Assembly: GCF_003337245.1 (NCBI RefSeq)
Contig: NZ_QPJE01000009.1
Span: 20,208 to 84,207 of the forward strand
Direction of reading: 5' to 3'
DNA from: Halanaerobium sp. MA284_MarDTE_T2
GTDB taxonomy: Bacteria > Bacillota > Halanaerobiia > Halanaerobiales > Halanaerobiaceae
DNA length: 64,000 bases
A program made the position numbers and the translations under genes. Numbering within the stretch: position 1 is the stretch's first letter; each line of letters starts with the position of its first letter. Below, piece after piece: positions 43,061 to 51,098 of this stretch. The notes below the pieces were generated by a model, which did no database searches, was not told where the DNA came from, and worked only from the letters and a program-made list of their open reading frames with translations.

Positions 43061-44158
43061 TTAGACAACTTCTTTCAGCTTTTCTATCAGTATTTTATTT
43101 TCCTCATGACAGCCAATTGTTACTCTGATCCAGCTTTCCATTCCCAGTCCACTTCCTGAGCGAACTATTACTCCTCTTTTCATCAGTTCTTTAAATACTG
43201 CATCAGAATCTTTTTCTGCATTTATCATCATAAAATTAGTTTCTGTTTCTATATAATCAAGCCCCATTTTTTCCAGTTCACTGTAAAGATATTTTTTTTC
43301 CTTTTTATTCATATCTCTGCATCTTCCCACATGTTCCTGTGCCTCCAGAGCTGTCAGAGCTGCTTTTTGAGAAAGCAGATTTACATTAAAGGGGCTGCGC
43401 AGACGATTTAGATAATCAACTATTTCTGGACTGCCAAAACCATAACCTACTCTCATCCCGGCCATTCCATAAATTTTAGAAAATGTCCTTAATATAAAAA
43501 GGTTGGGATATTTATCCAGCAGATCAGTGCCATCAAAATAATCATCGGACTCCACATATTCATAATATGCCTGATCAACTATCAGCAATACATTTTCGGG
43601 CAGCTCATCCAGCAGTTTTTTTATTTCTGAGCTCGGCACAACTGTCCCGGTTGGATTATTAGGATTGCAGAGAAAAAAGACTTTTGTCCTTACGCCCACC
43701 TTGTTTTTCATTGCTTCTAAATCATGTTTATAATCCTCTGTCAGCGGTACTTTGACACTGATTCCATCTCTTGCTCTAACTGAAAGTTCATATTTAATAA
43801 ATGACGGATCTGCCTGTACTGCTTCATCTCCTGGATTTATAAATAATGTCAGCAGAAGATCCAGTATTTCATCAGAACCATTTCCAATAAATATTTTTTC
43901 TTCTTCAATATTATAAAAATTGCTTAAGGCATTTTTTAAATCTCTGCTGTCTGAATCGGGATAAAAATTAATATTAGCTGCATTATCCTTAATTGAATTA
44001 ATCACTTCTCTGGCCGGACCATAAGGATTCTCATTAGAGGCAAGTTTAATTATTCTCTCCAGCCCGTACATTTTCTTTACCTCATCTATACCTTTTCCTG
44101 CCTGATAGCGATTCATATTTTTTATCCCCTTACAGACTCCATCTGCTATTCTGCTCAT
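43061..44158 (-). CDS. hisC: HisC-type aminotransferase, probably aromatic
   Basis: Class I/II PLP aminotransferase, 365 aa, of the HisC group: ASNENPYGPA, CNPNNPTGT, TFSKIYGMAGMRVGYG with the Schiff-base Lys. HisC enzymes act on histidinol phosphate, and many also transaminate aromatic keto acids. Since no his gene is near and it lies between aroA and aroF2, I infer it makes Tyr and Phe from their keto acids. Spacer to aroF2 is 121 bases, the longest in the operon. Confidence 0.88.
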   Translation of the reverse strand: MSRIADGVCKGIKNMNRYQAGKGIDEVKKMYGLERIIKLASNENPYGPAREVINSIKDNAANINFYPDSDSRDLKNALSNFYNIEEEKIFIGNGSDEILDLLLTLFINPGDEAVQADPSFIKYELSVRARDGISVKVPLTEDYKHDLEAMKNKVGVRTKVFFLCNPNNPTGTVVPSSEIKKLLDELPENVLLIVDQAYYEYVESDDYFDGTDLLDKYPNLFILRTFSKIYGMAGMRVGYGFGSPEIVDYLNRLRSPFNVNLLSQKAALTALEAQEHVGRCRDMNKKEKKYLYSELEKMGLDYIETETNFMMINAEKDSDAVFKELMKRGVIVRSGSGLGMESWIRVTIGCHEENKILIEKLKEVV

Positions 44159-44173
44159 TTTTTTACCTCCTGA

Positions 44174-45460
44174 TTAAATTGATTTTAACAGTTCTGCAAA
44201 ACCGGGAAATGATGTGTTTATTATTTCACTTCCATTTATAGTAACTGCAGATTCTGTTTTTAAAGCTAACACTGCCAAAGACATTGCTATTCTGTGGTCA
44301 TGATGACTCTCAAGTGTTTTTCCACCTGATATGCAGGCTGGTCCATCAACTGCCATGCCATCTTCAAACTCTTCAATACTGATGCCGAGTTTTCTGAATT
44401 CATTAACTACCGCACTAATCCTATCTGTTTCTTTAACACGCAGTTCTTCAGCATCTCTGATTACTGTTTTTCCCTCTGCTGATACAGCCAGAACAGCTAT
44501 AAGCGGTATTTCATCTATCAGCCGTGGTATTATATCTCCGGATATTTCTGCTGCTTTTAGCTGTGAGGATCTGACAAGAATATCTGCAGTCGGTTCTCCA
44601 GCTTCTTCTCTTACATTGAGAAGTTCTATATCTCCACCCATATCTTCTACAACTTCCAGGAATCCGCTTCTGCTGTAATTAATTCCGACATTTTTCAGCA
44701 GAAGTTCTCCTTCTTCTGCTGTCAGAGCAGCTGTTATAAAGAAAGCAGCTGATGATATATCACCCGGAATTTTTATATTAAAAGGATTAAGCTTCCTCTT
44801 TTTTGATTTTTTAAGGATGATTTTACCACTACCTATTTCTAAATCTACTCCTGTATTTTTAAGCATTCTCTCTGTATGATCTCTTGATACTGCTGGTTCA
44901 ATAATTACAGTTTCTTCTTCAGATTGAAGTGCAGCAAGCAGAAGTGAAGATTTAAGCTGAGCACTTGCGACCGGAAGTTTATATTTTATTCCGCTTAATT
45001 TTTGACCCTTTATGCTCAGAGGTGCCAGTCCACCTCGACGCGAAAAAATCTCAGCTCCCATTTTTGTAAGTGGGCCTATAATCCTCTGCATAGGTCTCCT
45101 GCGCAGAGAATGATCTCCTGTCAGTACAGAATAAAAGTTCTGTGAGGAAAGAAGCCCTGTAAGCAGCCTCATAGATGTACCAGAATTCCCACAGTCAAGT
45201 ACATCATCTGCTTCTTTAAGACCTTCTATTCCCTTTCCTTTTACTGTATACTCTCCTTTAGATTTCTTTATTACCTCTACTCCAAGTTTCCTCATGATAT
45301 TCATTGTGCTCAGGCAGTCTTCTGCCTCAAGCAGACCTGTTATTTTACTATCCCCTTCGGCTATTGAAGCTAAAATTAATGCTCTGTGTGAGATAGATTT
45401 ATCTCCCGGCACATTAACTTCTCCTTTAATTTTCTTTTTGGGTTCAATTTTTAAATCCAT
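44174..45460 (-). CDS. aroA: EPSP synthase (3-phosphoshikimate 1-carboxyvinyltransferase)
   Basis: Enzyme of 428 aa joining PEP to shikimate-3-phosphate. Motifs: PGDKSISHRALILASIAEG, DCGNSGTSMRLLTGLL, SAQLKSSLLLAAL, RVKETDRI and SHHDHRIAMSLAVLAL. The NSGTSMRLL motif region and overall sequence are closer to class II than class I enzymes, by eye only. Second gene of the aromatic operon. Confidence 0.95.
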   Translation of the reverse strand: MDLKIEPKKKIKGEVNVPGDKSISHRALILASIAEGDSKITGLLEAEDCLSTMNIMRKLGVEVIKKSKGEYTVKGKGIEGLKEADDVLDCGNSGTSMRLLTGLLSSQNFYSVLTGDHSLRRRPMQRIIGPLTKMGAEIFSRRGGLAPLSIKGQKLSGIKYKLPVASAQLKSSLLLAALQSEEETVIIEPAVSRDHTERMLKNTGVDLEIGSGKIILKKSKKRKLNPFNIKIPGDISSAAFFITAALTAEEGELLLKNVGINYSRSGFLEVVEDMGGDIELLNVREEAGEPTADILVRSSQLKAAEISGDIIPRLIDEIPLIAVLAVSAEGKTVIRDAEELRVKETDRISAVVNEFRKLGISIEEFEDGMAVDGPACISGGKTLESHHDHRIAMSLAVLALKTESAVTINGSEIINTSFPGFAELLKSI

Positions 45461-45498
45461 CTGCTTCTTTCAACCCCTTTCGCTGTCCTGTAATCTTA

Positions 45499-46548
45499 TT
45501 ATACATAAGCTATTTTTTTCTCACTGGATTCAAAGCTGTACAGTGTTTTAGAAATAGCTGCAATTTCGACCATCATAGAATAATATTTTTCTGGTTTAAG
45601 AGATTGAGGACCATCTGACAGTGCATTTTCTGGCTCAGGATGAACTTCTACCATAATTCCATCTGCTCCAACTGCAGCAGCTGCCCTTGCCACAGGAGTT
45701 ACCAGCTCCCATCGTCCTGTTCCATGACTGGGATCTGCAATTACCGGCAGGTGACTTAACTGCTGTACAAGTGGTATTGAGCTCAAATCCATGGTGTTTC
45801 TTGTTTCTTCACCAAATGTTCGGACCCCTCTCTCACATAAAATCACATTATGATTACCTTCATTCATTATATATTCTGCTGCTAAAAGCCACTCTTTAAT
45901 TGTGGCTGCCATTCCCCGTTTTAACATAACCGGTTTATTCAGTTTACCTATTTCCTTGAGCAGAGAATAATTCTGCATATTTCTGGCTCCTATCTGAATA
46001 ATATCGGTATACTGACAGACAACATCAATATGTTCTATATCCATCAGTTCGGTTATAATCTTTAGACCAGTTTTTTCTCTGGCCTCTGACAAAATTTTTA
46101 GACCCTCTTCACCCAGCCCCTGAAAAGAATAAGGAGAAGTTCTCGGTTTAAATGCACCACCCCTCAGTATTTTTGCTCCACCAGTTTTTACAATTTCTGC
46201 AGTTTTTAAAAGCTGTTCTCTACTTTCTACTGAACAGGGCCCTGCCATAATAGTTAACTCACTTCCACCTATCTTTACATCATCTCCCAGATCAATAACT
46301 GTCTTTTCCTGTTTAAAATTCCAGCTTGTCAGCTTATATGGATCAAGTATTAAAACAACCTTTTCCACACAGCTCATTGTCATCAGTTTTTCTTTTAACT
46401 TTGTTCTATTATTTTGATTTCCCAGCACACCTATTATTGTTTTCTCCACTCCCTGTATGGGATGAACATCAAAATTCTCTTCTTTTATTACCCTAATAAC
46501 TTTTTCCTTATCTTCCTGTCCAGCATTTCTCTTCAGCACTGCAATCAT
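45499..46548 (-). CDS. aroF: DAHP synthase, first copy
   Basis: Paralogue of the 41893-42939 gene, 349 aa, same domain order, alike over the full length, including [19 protein letters not shown] and DPSHGTGRW. It is the first gene after the Tyr T-box leader. Differences concentrate in the N-terminal regulatory domain and C-terminus (FESSEKKIAYV), so the two copies may answer to different end products. Both have all metal and PEP residues, so both should be active. Confidence 0.93.
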   Translation of the reverse strand: MIAVLKRNAGQEDKEKVIRVIKEENFDVHPIQGVEKTIIGVLGNQNNRTKLKEKLMTMSCVEKVVLILDPYKLTSWNFKQEKTVIDLGDDVKIGGSELTIMAGPCSVESREQLLKTAEIVKTGGAKILRGGAFKPRTSPYSFQGLGEEGLKILSEAREKTGLKIITELMDIEHIDVVCQYTDIIQIGARNMQNYSLLKEIGKLNKPVMLKRGMAATIKEWLLAAEYIMNEGNHNVILCERGVRTFGEETRNTMDLSSIPLVQQLSHLPVIADPSHGTGRWELVTPVARAAAAVGADGIMVEVHPEPENALSDGPQSLKPEKYYSMMVEIAAISKTLYSFESSEKKIAYV

Positions 46549-46676
46549 ATATATAAACTCCTCTCATATTTTTATTATTTAAAAATCTTATAATTTAAAA
46601 GTACCTATTTGTCATTATATATTTTGGTTCTCCCACAAAAAGGTTATTATCTCTAACTCATTTTTCTCACTAAATA

Positions 46677-46900
46677 CAAAAAATCGCCCCAATTCAGGGC
46701 GACTATATCGCGGTACCACCTGCATTAATCTCATTAATTAAAGTTTAAGCAATTAATAAAGATTATCTCTACTGGAAGCCAACACTTCCTCACCGGATAA
46801 CGACGGTCTACGGCCTAGCTTACTATTATTTCAGCTGGCAACTCATGGGGTGTAATTCAGCCTGTGCTTACTTGGTCCCCATTCACTGTTTTTCTGAGAT
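46677..46900 (-). promoter_or_regulatory. T-box leader reading a Tyr codon, upstream of the aromatic operon
   Basis: On the minus strand the T-box motif AGGTGGTACCGCG (46720-46708) is followed by an intrinsic terminator (46683-46701 stem, then TTTTTT). Stem I contains GAAT-TAC-ACC, and by alignment to the pheA leader TAC (46854-46852) is in the specifier position, reading tRNA-Tyr. AGTAAGC and the CGTTATCCGG stem are also shared. The TGGT of the T-box pairs with a tRNA end ACCA, agreeing with the A73 of tRNA-Tyr. Uncharged tRNA would release transcription of aroF-aroA-hisC-aroF-tyrA-aroC. Confidence 0.88.
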
Positions 46901-46917
46901 ATATTATATTAAATGGT

Positions 46918-46946
46918 ATTATAGCAGTAAAATTAGCTTTTGTCAA
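46918..46946 (-). promoter_or_regulatory. Consensus promoter of the aromatic operon
   Basis: TTGACA (46946-46941), 17-base spacer and TATAAT (46923-46918) on the minus strand, a perfect sigma-70 consensus. The target-site duplication of MITE copy 2 begins only 4 bases beyond the -35. Confidence 0.9.
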
Positions 46947-46958
46947 CAATTATTTACC

Positions 46959-47221
46959 TGAACTTTCCCCATTTTTTATATACTGCTGCAAAAAGGGGAG
47001 ATGCAGGAATATTGAAATTTTTAGTCAATGAATCTTAACGAAATGAAGGAAAAAATAGGGTTGAACTGCAGGATGGAGTGAGCTAATCATGAGTCAGGAG
47101 GACTCATTGATTAGTGTGCCCTATTTCACACCCGAATTGAGTTTTAGATAAATCTAAAAATTTCGTTGATGACTAAAGCCCCCTTTTTGCAGCTTGAAAA
47201 TAAATTTTGGGGAAACTCCTG
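46959..47221 (-). mobile_element. MITE-like element, copy 2, inverted relative to copy 1
   Basis: Reverse complement of the element at 36786-37049 with about four base changes. Flanked by 9-bp direct repeats TTATTTACC at 46950-46958 and 47222-47230. Same terminal inverted repeats and inner hairpin, no coding frame. It separates pheA from the aromatic operon and abuts the operon promoter. Confidence 0.88.
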
Positions 47222-47300
47222 TTATTTACCATTTATCTCTGTGCCCTCATAATATTAAATTTTTATTTTATTTAACTTTGATTTTAAAATAACTATCACA

Positions 47301-48206
47301 TCACTGCAGCACCTCAGTTTTCTTTAATTTCTTTTCTTTTTGTGAAAGTAATTTAACTACCTGATAACTTCCCAGAATACGAAAATATCCTGACTTTTTT
47401 TCTACTTCTTTAAGTGATTTTTTTAAATTTTTATCCTCCAAATTACCAGCCAGATCTATATAAAACATATATTCTCCCAGTTTTTTTCTGGTCGGTCTTG
47501 ATTCAATCCTGCTTAAATCAATTTCTCTTCTGGCAAATTCCCCCAGAATATCATGAAGAACACCTGCTCTATTTTTTTTCGGTGTACATATAATAGAAGT
47601 TTTGCATCTTTTTTTCTGCCCAGCATCAGTATTATTTTGAGATGATACAAATTTTTTGCTTCTCCCGATAATTACAAATCGTGTCGTATTGGGCAGTTCT
47701 CCTTCCAGGTTGGAGGCTGTGATTTCTAAATCATATATTTCTGCCAGTCTAAATGATCCTATGGCTGCTCCTTTTTTATCTTCCGCAACTTTTTTTGCTG
47801 CCGCAGCGGTGCTTTCTGTAGAAAGCAGCTTTGCCTGAGGCATTTTACTGCTCAAAAATTTTTCGGACTGAGCAATTGCCTGTGGATGACTGTACACCGT
47901 CTTTATTTCTGTTATACTTTTCTTTTCTGGTGTAAGCAGAAAATGTTCTATTGGTAAAACCAGCTCTTTTAAAATCTCTACTCCTTCATTTTCAAAAAGT
48001 AAATCAAGACTTATGTTGACAGAACCTTCCAGTGAGTTTTCCAGAGGAAGTAATGCAATATCAACCTCATTTTTATTTACGGCTTCAACCAGCTCCCGTA
48101 TGGAATCATATGGAATAATTTCTTCATCTTTACCAGTACAGTAATTAATAACTGCAAGTTCACTAAAAGTTCCCGGCGGCCCAAGATATGCACATTTTTT
48201 CTTCAT
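47301..48206 (-). CDS. pheA: Prephenate dehydratase
   Basis: Enzyme of 301 aa forming phenylpyruvate. Catalytic domain (1-190) with AYLGPPGTFSELAVINY, LPLENSLEGSVNISLDLL and the NTTRFVIIGR motif; C-terminal ACT domain (about 205-285) with SRIESRPTRKKLGEYMF, the Phe-binding ESRP motif, so feedback inhibition by Phe is expected. No chorismate mutase domain. It lies behind its own Phe-type T-box. Confidence 0.94.
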   Translation of the reverse strand: MKKKCAYLGPPGTFSELAVINYCTGKDEEIIPYDSIRELVEAVNKNEVDIALLPLENSLEGSVNISLDLLFENEGVEILKELVLPIEHFLLTPEKKSITEIKTVYSHPQAIAQSEKFLSSKMPQAKLLSTESTAAAAKKVAEDKKGAAIGSFRLAEIYDLEITASNLEGELPNTTRFVIIGRSKKFVSSQNNTDAGQKKRCKTSIICTPKKNRAGVLHDILGEFARREIDLSRIESRPTRKKLGEYMFYIDLAGNLEDKNLKKSLKEVEKKSGYFRILGSYQVVKLLSQKEKKLKKTEVLQ

Positions 48207-48265
48207 TTTTTACACTCTCCTTTTAAAATGATTTAAAGTCTTTGTGATAAGCTATAATTAAATGC

Positions 48266-48590
48266 AAAAAACCCCCGTTCCTACTAAAGAACGAGGGTTA
48301 AAATCCCGTGGTACCAATCTTTTTGGCTAAAAAGCCCACTTATTGAGTTACAGAAATAGATTATCATCAAAATCATTTAAAGCTAAAAATAACATGCCTG
48401 AAATGAAAATTCATTTCAATAACCTGTCAGAATAACGGCAGACTACCGGGACAGCTTACTTTTTTGTTCGGCTGCCAGCTTACAGGGGAACTTCACTAAA
48501 TTAATCATTACCGGACTCTCACTATCACCAGCTCGCTGAAATAAATTATTTCAGTTACTTTACCTGATCAGTGCTTTTATTTATCTTAAT
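48266..48590 (-). promoter_or_regulatory. T-box leader reading a Phe codon, upstream of pheA
   Basis: T-box core ATTGGTACCACGGG (48318-48305), then an intrinsic terminator (48270-48299, 11-bp stem with one mismatch) with a T run. Stem I has the AGTGAGAG GA-motif and GTGAAG-TTC-CCC; TTC at 48490-48488 is at the specifier place, reading tRNA-Phe. AGTAAGCTG and CCGTTAT elements follow. The TGGT bulge matches a tRNA with A73, as tRNA-Phe has. The enzyme downstream is prephenate dehydratase, which fits. Confidence 0.9.
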
Positions 48591-48598
48591 TTTTTATT

Positions 48599-48627
48599 AG
48601 TTTATATTAAAATATTCTTAATGTCAA
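48599..48627 (-). promoter_or_regulatory. Promoter of the pheA T-box transcript
   Basis: TTGACA (48627-48622), 17 bases, TAAACT (48604-48599) on the minus strand. -35 is perfect, -10 is 4/6. Confidence 0.68.
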
Positions 48628-48656
48628 GAAAAAACGGATAAATTCCGGTGCTTATT

Positions 48657-49385
48657 TTATAAATTACGCAGATATGGATCTGATACATCTCTAAGCCAGT
48701 CTCCTACCAGATTAACAGAAAGGATGGTAAAAAAGATAGAAAGACCAGAAAAAGTCGCAAGCCACCATGCATTATTAAGATAATGTCTGCCATTGGCTAG
48801 AGCAACTCCCCATGTCGGCATTTCCTGTATTCCCAGTCCTAAAAATGACAGTGCTGATTCCAGCAAAACTACACTGGCCGTTCTTAAAGTGGCAAGTATA
48901 ATTAATGAATTAATAACATTGGGAGCAATATGTTTAAATATTACACCAATATCACTAACACCAATTGCTTTTGCTGCTTCCACAAACTGTGAACTTTTTA
49001 TATTCAAAACTTCACTTCTGACCAGTCCACCATAATAACCTGCAAACAAACCCAAAATTCCCCCAAAAACACCTGATAAAACTACTGCTAAAAAACTGAT
49101 AACAAGCGAAATCCTTGCCCCATATATCAGCCAGCTGAAGAGATCCCTGCCCAAATGATCGGTTCCAAGTGGGTATTCAAGACTTCCTCCCTCCATCCAG
49201 AACGGAGGTTTTAATCTGGTCATTAAATCCTGAGACATAGGATCATGAGGTGCTATTTGTTTGGAAAATACAGCTGATGTTATTAAAAGTATTATAAAGA
49301 GAATACTAATTATTGCAGAATAATTCCCTTTTAAGTTATGCCAAAGTTTTTCATATTTAAGATTCCCCTCCTGACCTTTAGTCAT
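48657..49385 (-). pseudogene. DppC-like permease with internal deletion
   Basis: Open frame of 242 aa (start ATG 49385 overlapping the end of the DppB remnant). It matches dipeptide permease DppC at both ends (HDPMSQDLMTRLKPPFW, LGTDHLGRDLFSWLIYGAR; WWLATFSGLSIFFTILS) and keeps the EAA loop (FVEAAKAIGVSDIG). But after GLFAGYYGG it jumps to LVRSEVLNIKS; the family has about 45 more residues there, covering two helices. The deletion is in frame. With the gene upstream broken, it is unlikely to work. Confidence 0.8.
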
Positions 49386-49782
49386 ATCTAATTTGTGGAT
49401 TGAGAAAAACATAAGATAAATCTGTTAAGAAATTTACTATAATAATCAGTACAGCAAAAACAATAACAGAAGCTCTTATAGTTGGGAAATCCCGATTGTA
49501 AATTGCCTGAACAACAAATCTCCCCATTCCGGGCCATGAGAATATCGTTTCTGTTAAAACCGCTCCTCCAAGCATTACTCCAATCTGCATACCAAAAACG
49601 GTAATGGCAGGAATAGCAGCATTGCGCAGAGCATGTTTAAAGATAACTATCTTATTTGTAAGGCCTTTTGCTCTGGCTGTACGAACATAATCTTTATTTA
49701 AAACTTCTAACATACTAGAACGCATTAATCTCATTAAAGGTGCTGTTGTAAAAAATCCGAGTGTAAGTCCAGGCATTATTAA
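49378..49782 (-). pseudogene. DppB-like permease, C-terminal 130 residues only
   Basis: Encodes the last 130 or so residues of a DppB permease: PGLTLGFFTTAPLMRLMRSS, NKDYVRTARAKGLTNK (EAA-like loop) and GRFVVQAIYNRDFPTIRASV. The N-terminal half is absent. The gene is fused near 49780 to the middle of a substrate-binding-protein gene, in a different frame, which shows a deletion joining the two genes. Confidence 0.85.
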
Positions 49783-50516
49783 TTATATCTACATTCCCTG
49801 TCACTAGTTCTGCAATTCTTGTACTTGGTTCTGGAATAGATCTAAATACAAGGCGGTCAATTTCCGGTTCTCCACGCCAGTGATCAGGATTTTTTTCCAT
49901 AACTATTCTTTCATCTCTATCCCATTTAACAAATTTAAATGGTCCTGTTCCCATCGGATGGCTGGCTAAATATTCTTCAGAATGTTTATTCATATAGTGT
50001 TCTGCCAGTATTTGTGTCATGGATAACCTGGCCAGCAGCAGTGGATGCGGTTCTTTAGTAATAAACCTAACTTTATAATCATCAAGAACTTCTACTTTCT
50101 CTACCATAGAATGATAGGGAGCAAACTGTGATCCAACTTCAGGATCCAGAATTCTATCAATAGTGTATTTTACATCATGTGCAGTAAACTTTATGTGCAG
50201 TAAACTTTTCTCCATCATGCCAGTAAACATCATCACGAAGATAAAAATCCCAGGTGAGTTCATCAACATTTTCCCAGTCTGTTGCAAGTGCAGGAATTAA
50301 ATTAAGATCCTCGTCTCTCCAAACCAGGGTATCATACATATTTTCCAGAATATTACTGGTTGAAGTTATTGATTCCATACAGGGAATCATCGTTGTTGCG
50401 TCAACTCCCTGTGCAACAACCTCCTTTTCTTCTGCCAGTACTGATGTAGAAAAACTCATCAACAATAAAACCCCAATAATCGAACAGACAACTAAATAAT
50501 TGAATTTTCTTCTCAT
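49783..50516 (-). pseudogene. Dipeptide-binding protein gene, frameshifted and truncated
   Basis: Signal peptide and N-lobe of a family 5 solute-binding protein (start ATG 50516; SVLAEEKEVVAQGVDATTM, FYLRDDVYWHDGEKFTAH). At 50177-50208 a 16-bp unit ATGTGCAGTAAACTTT is duplicated in tandem and shifts the frame; dropping one unit restores HDGEKFTAHDVKYTIDRIL. The reading continues to GNVDIINN near 49783 where it meets DppB sequence; the C-terminal half is gone. No dppD or dppF is in the window. Confidence 0.88.
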
Positions 50517-50679
50517 TTCTAGCTCCTCTCCTTAGTTGAATTAATAAAATAACAAAATTACTCCACTTCTAAATATTCTTAATATTTTAATCAATCTATG
50601 TTTTGATATAATTCAATAGAAATCGTGAGATTCCTTTTTATTTAAAATATTTTTGCTGTTTTAAATAAATTTAAAAAGC

Positions 50680-50707
50680 CAGGGCAAAAGCCCTGACTGT
50701 ATTTTTT
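50680..50707 (-). terminator. Terminator after csoR
   Basis: GCCAGGGC (50688-50695) and GCCCTGAC (50700-50707), 4-base AAAA loop, one G-U pair, then TTTTTAAATTT on the minus strand. Lies 37 bases past the csoR stop. Confidence 0.75.
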
Positions 50708-50743
50708 ATATTATATCGAGATAATTTTTAAATTAATTTTTAA

Positions 50744-51019
50744 TCAATCAGTGAATTTGGCCAGTACTTCCATTAACTCATCAATAATTTCGTCTCCTTC
50801 TTCATTTTTAACTGCTCTCTGAACACACCCGTGAACATGTTTATCAAGGATTTTAAGACCAACTTTTTTGAGTCCTCCCTGAACCGCATTGATCTGATGT
50901 AAAATATCAACACAGTATTTTTCTTCATCTACCATCCGCTGCAGGCCGCGAACCTGTCCTTCTATTTTTCTTAAGCGATTTGTTAGTTCTTTTTTATCCA
51001 GTTCACATAAAGAATTCAT
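50744..51019 (-). CDS. csoR: CsoR-type copper-sensing repressor
   Basis: All-helical DNA-binding repressor, 91 aa from ATG 51019 (GGAGG 6 bases upstream; the longer frame from 51052 lacks a site). With this start the Cu(I) ligands fall on Cys36 (KYCVDIL), His61 and Cys65 (HVHGCVQ), the exact CsoR positions. Cu(I) binding should release DNA. It precedes its own terminator and lies 80 bases after copA. Operators of the expected type are found at four sites nearby. Confidence 0.93.
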   Translation of the reverse strand: MNSLCELDKKELTNRLRKIEGQVRGLQRMVDEEKYCVDILHQINAVQGGLKKVGLKILDKHVHGCVQRAVKNEEGDEIIDELMEVLAKFTD

Positions 51020-51098
51020 CCAATCCCTCCTCTCACTTCTCAACACTCTCATTTGATAATTTTAATCAGCTCATAAAGCTGACTGTACCTGTATTCAT

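Noticed and set aside
49715..50287. 190-aa frame covering part of the binding protein
   Set aside because: It is the shifted second part of the binding-protein gene read into DppB sequence after a deletion, not a gene of its own.
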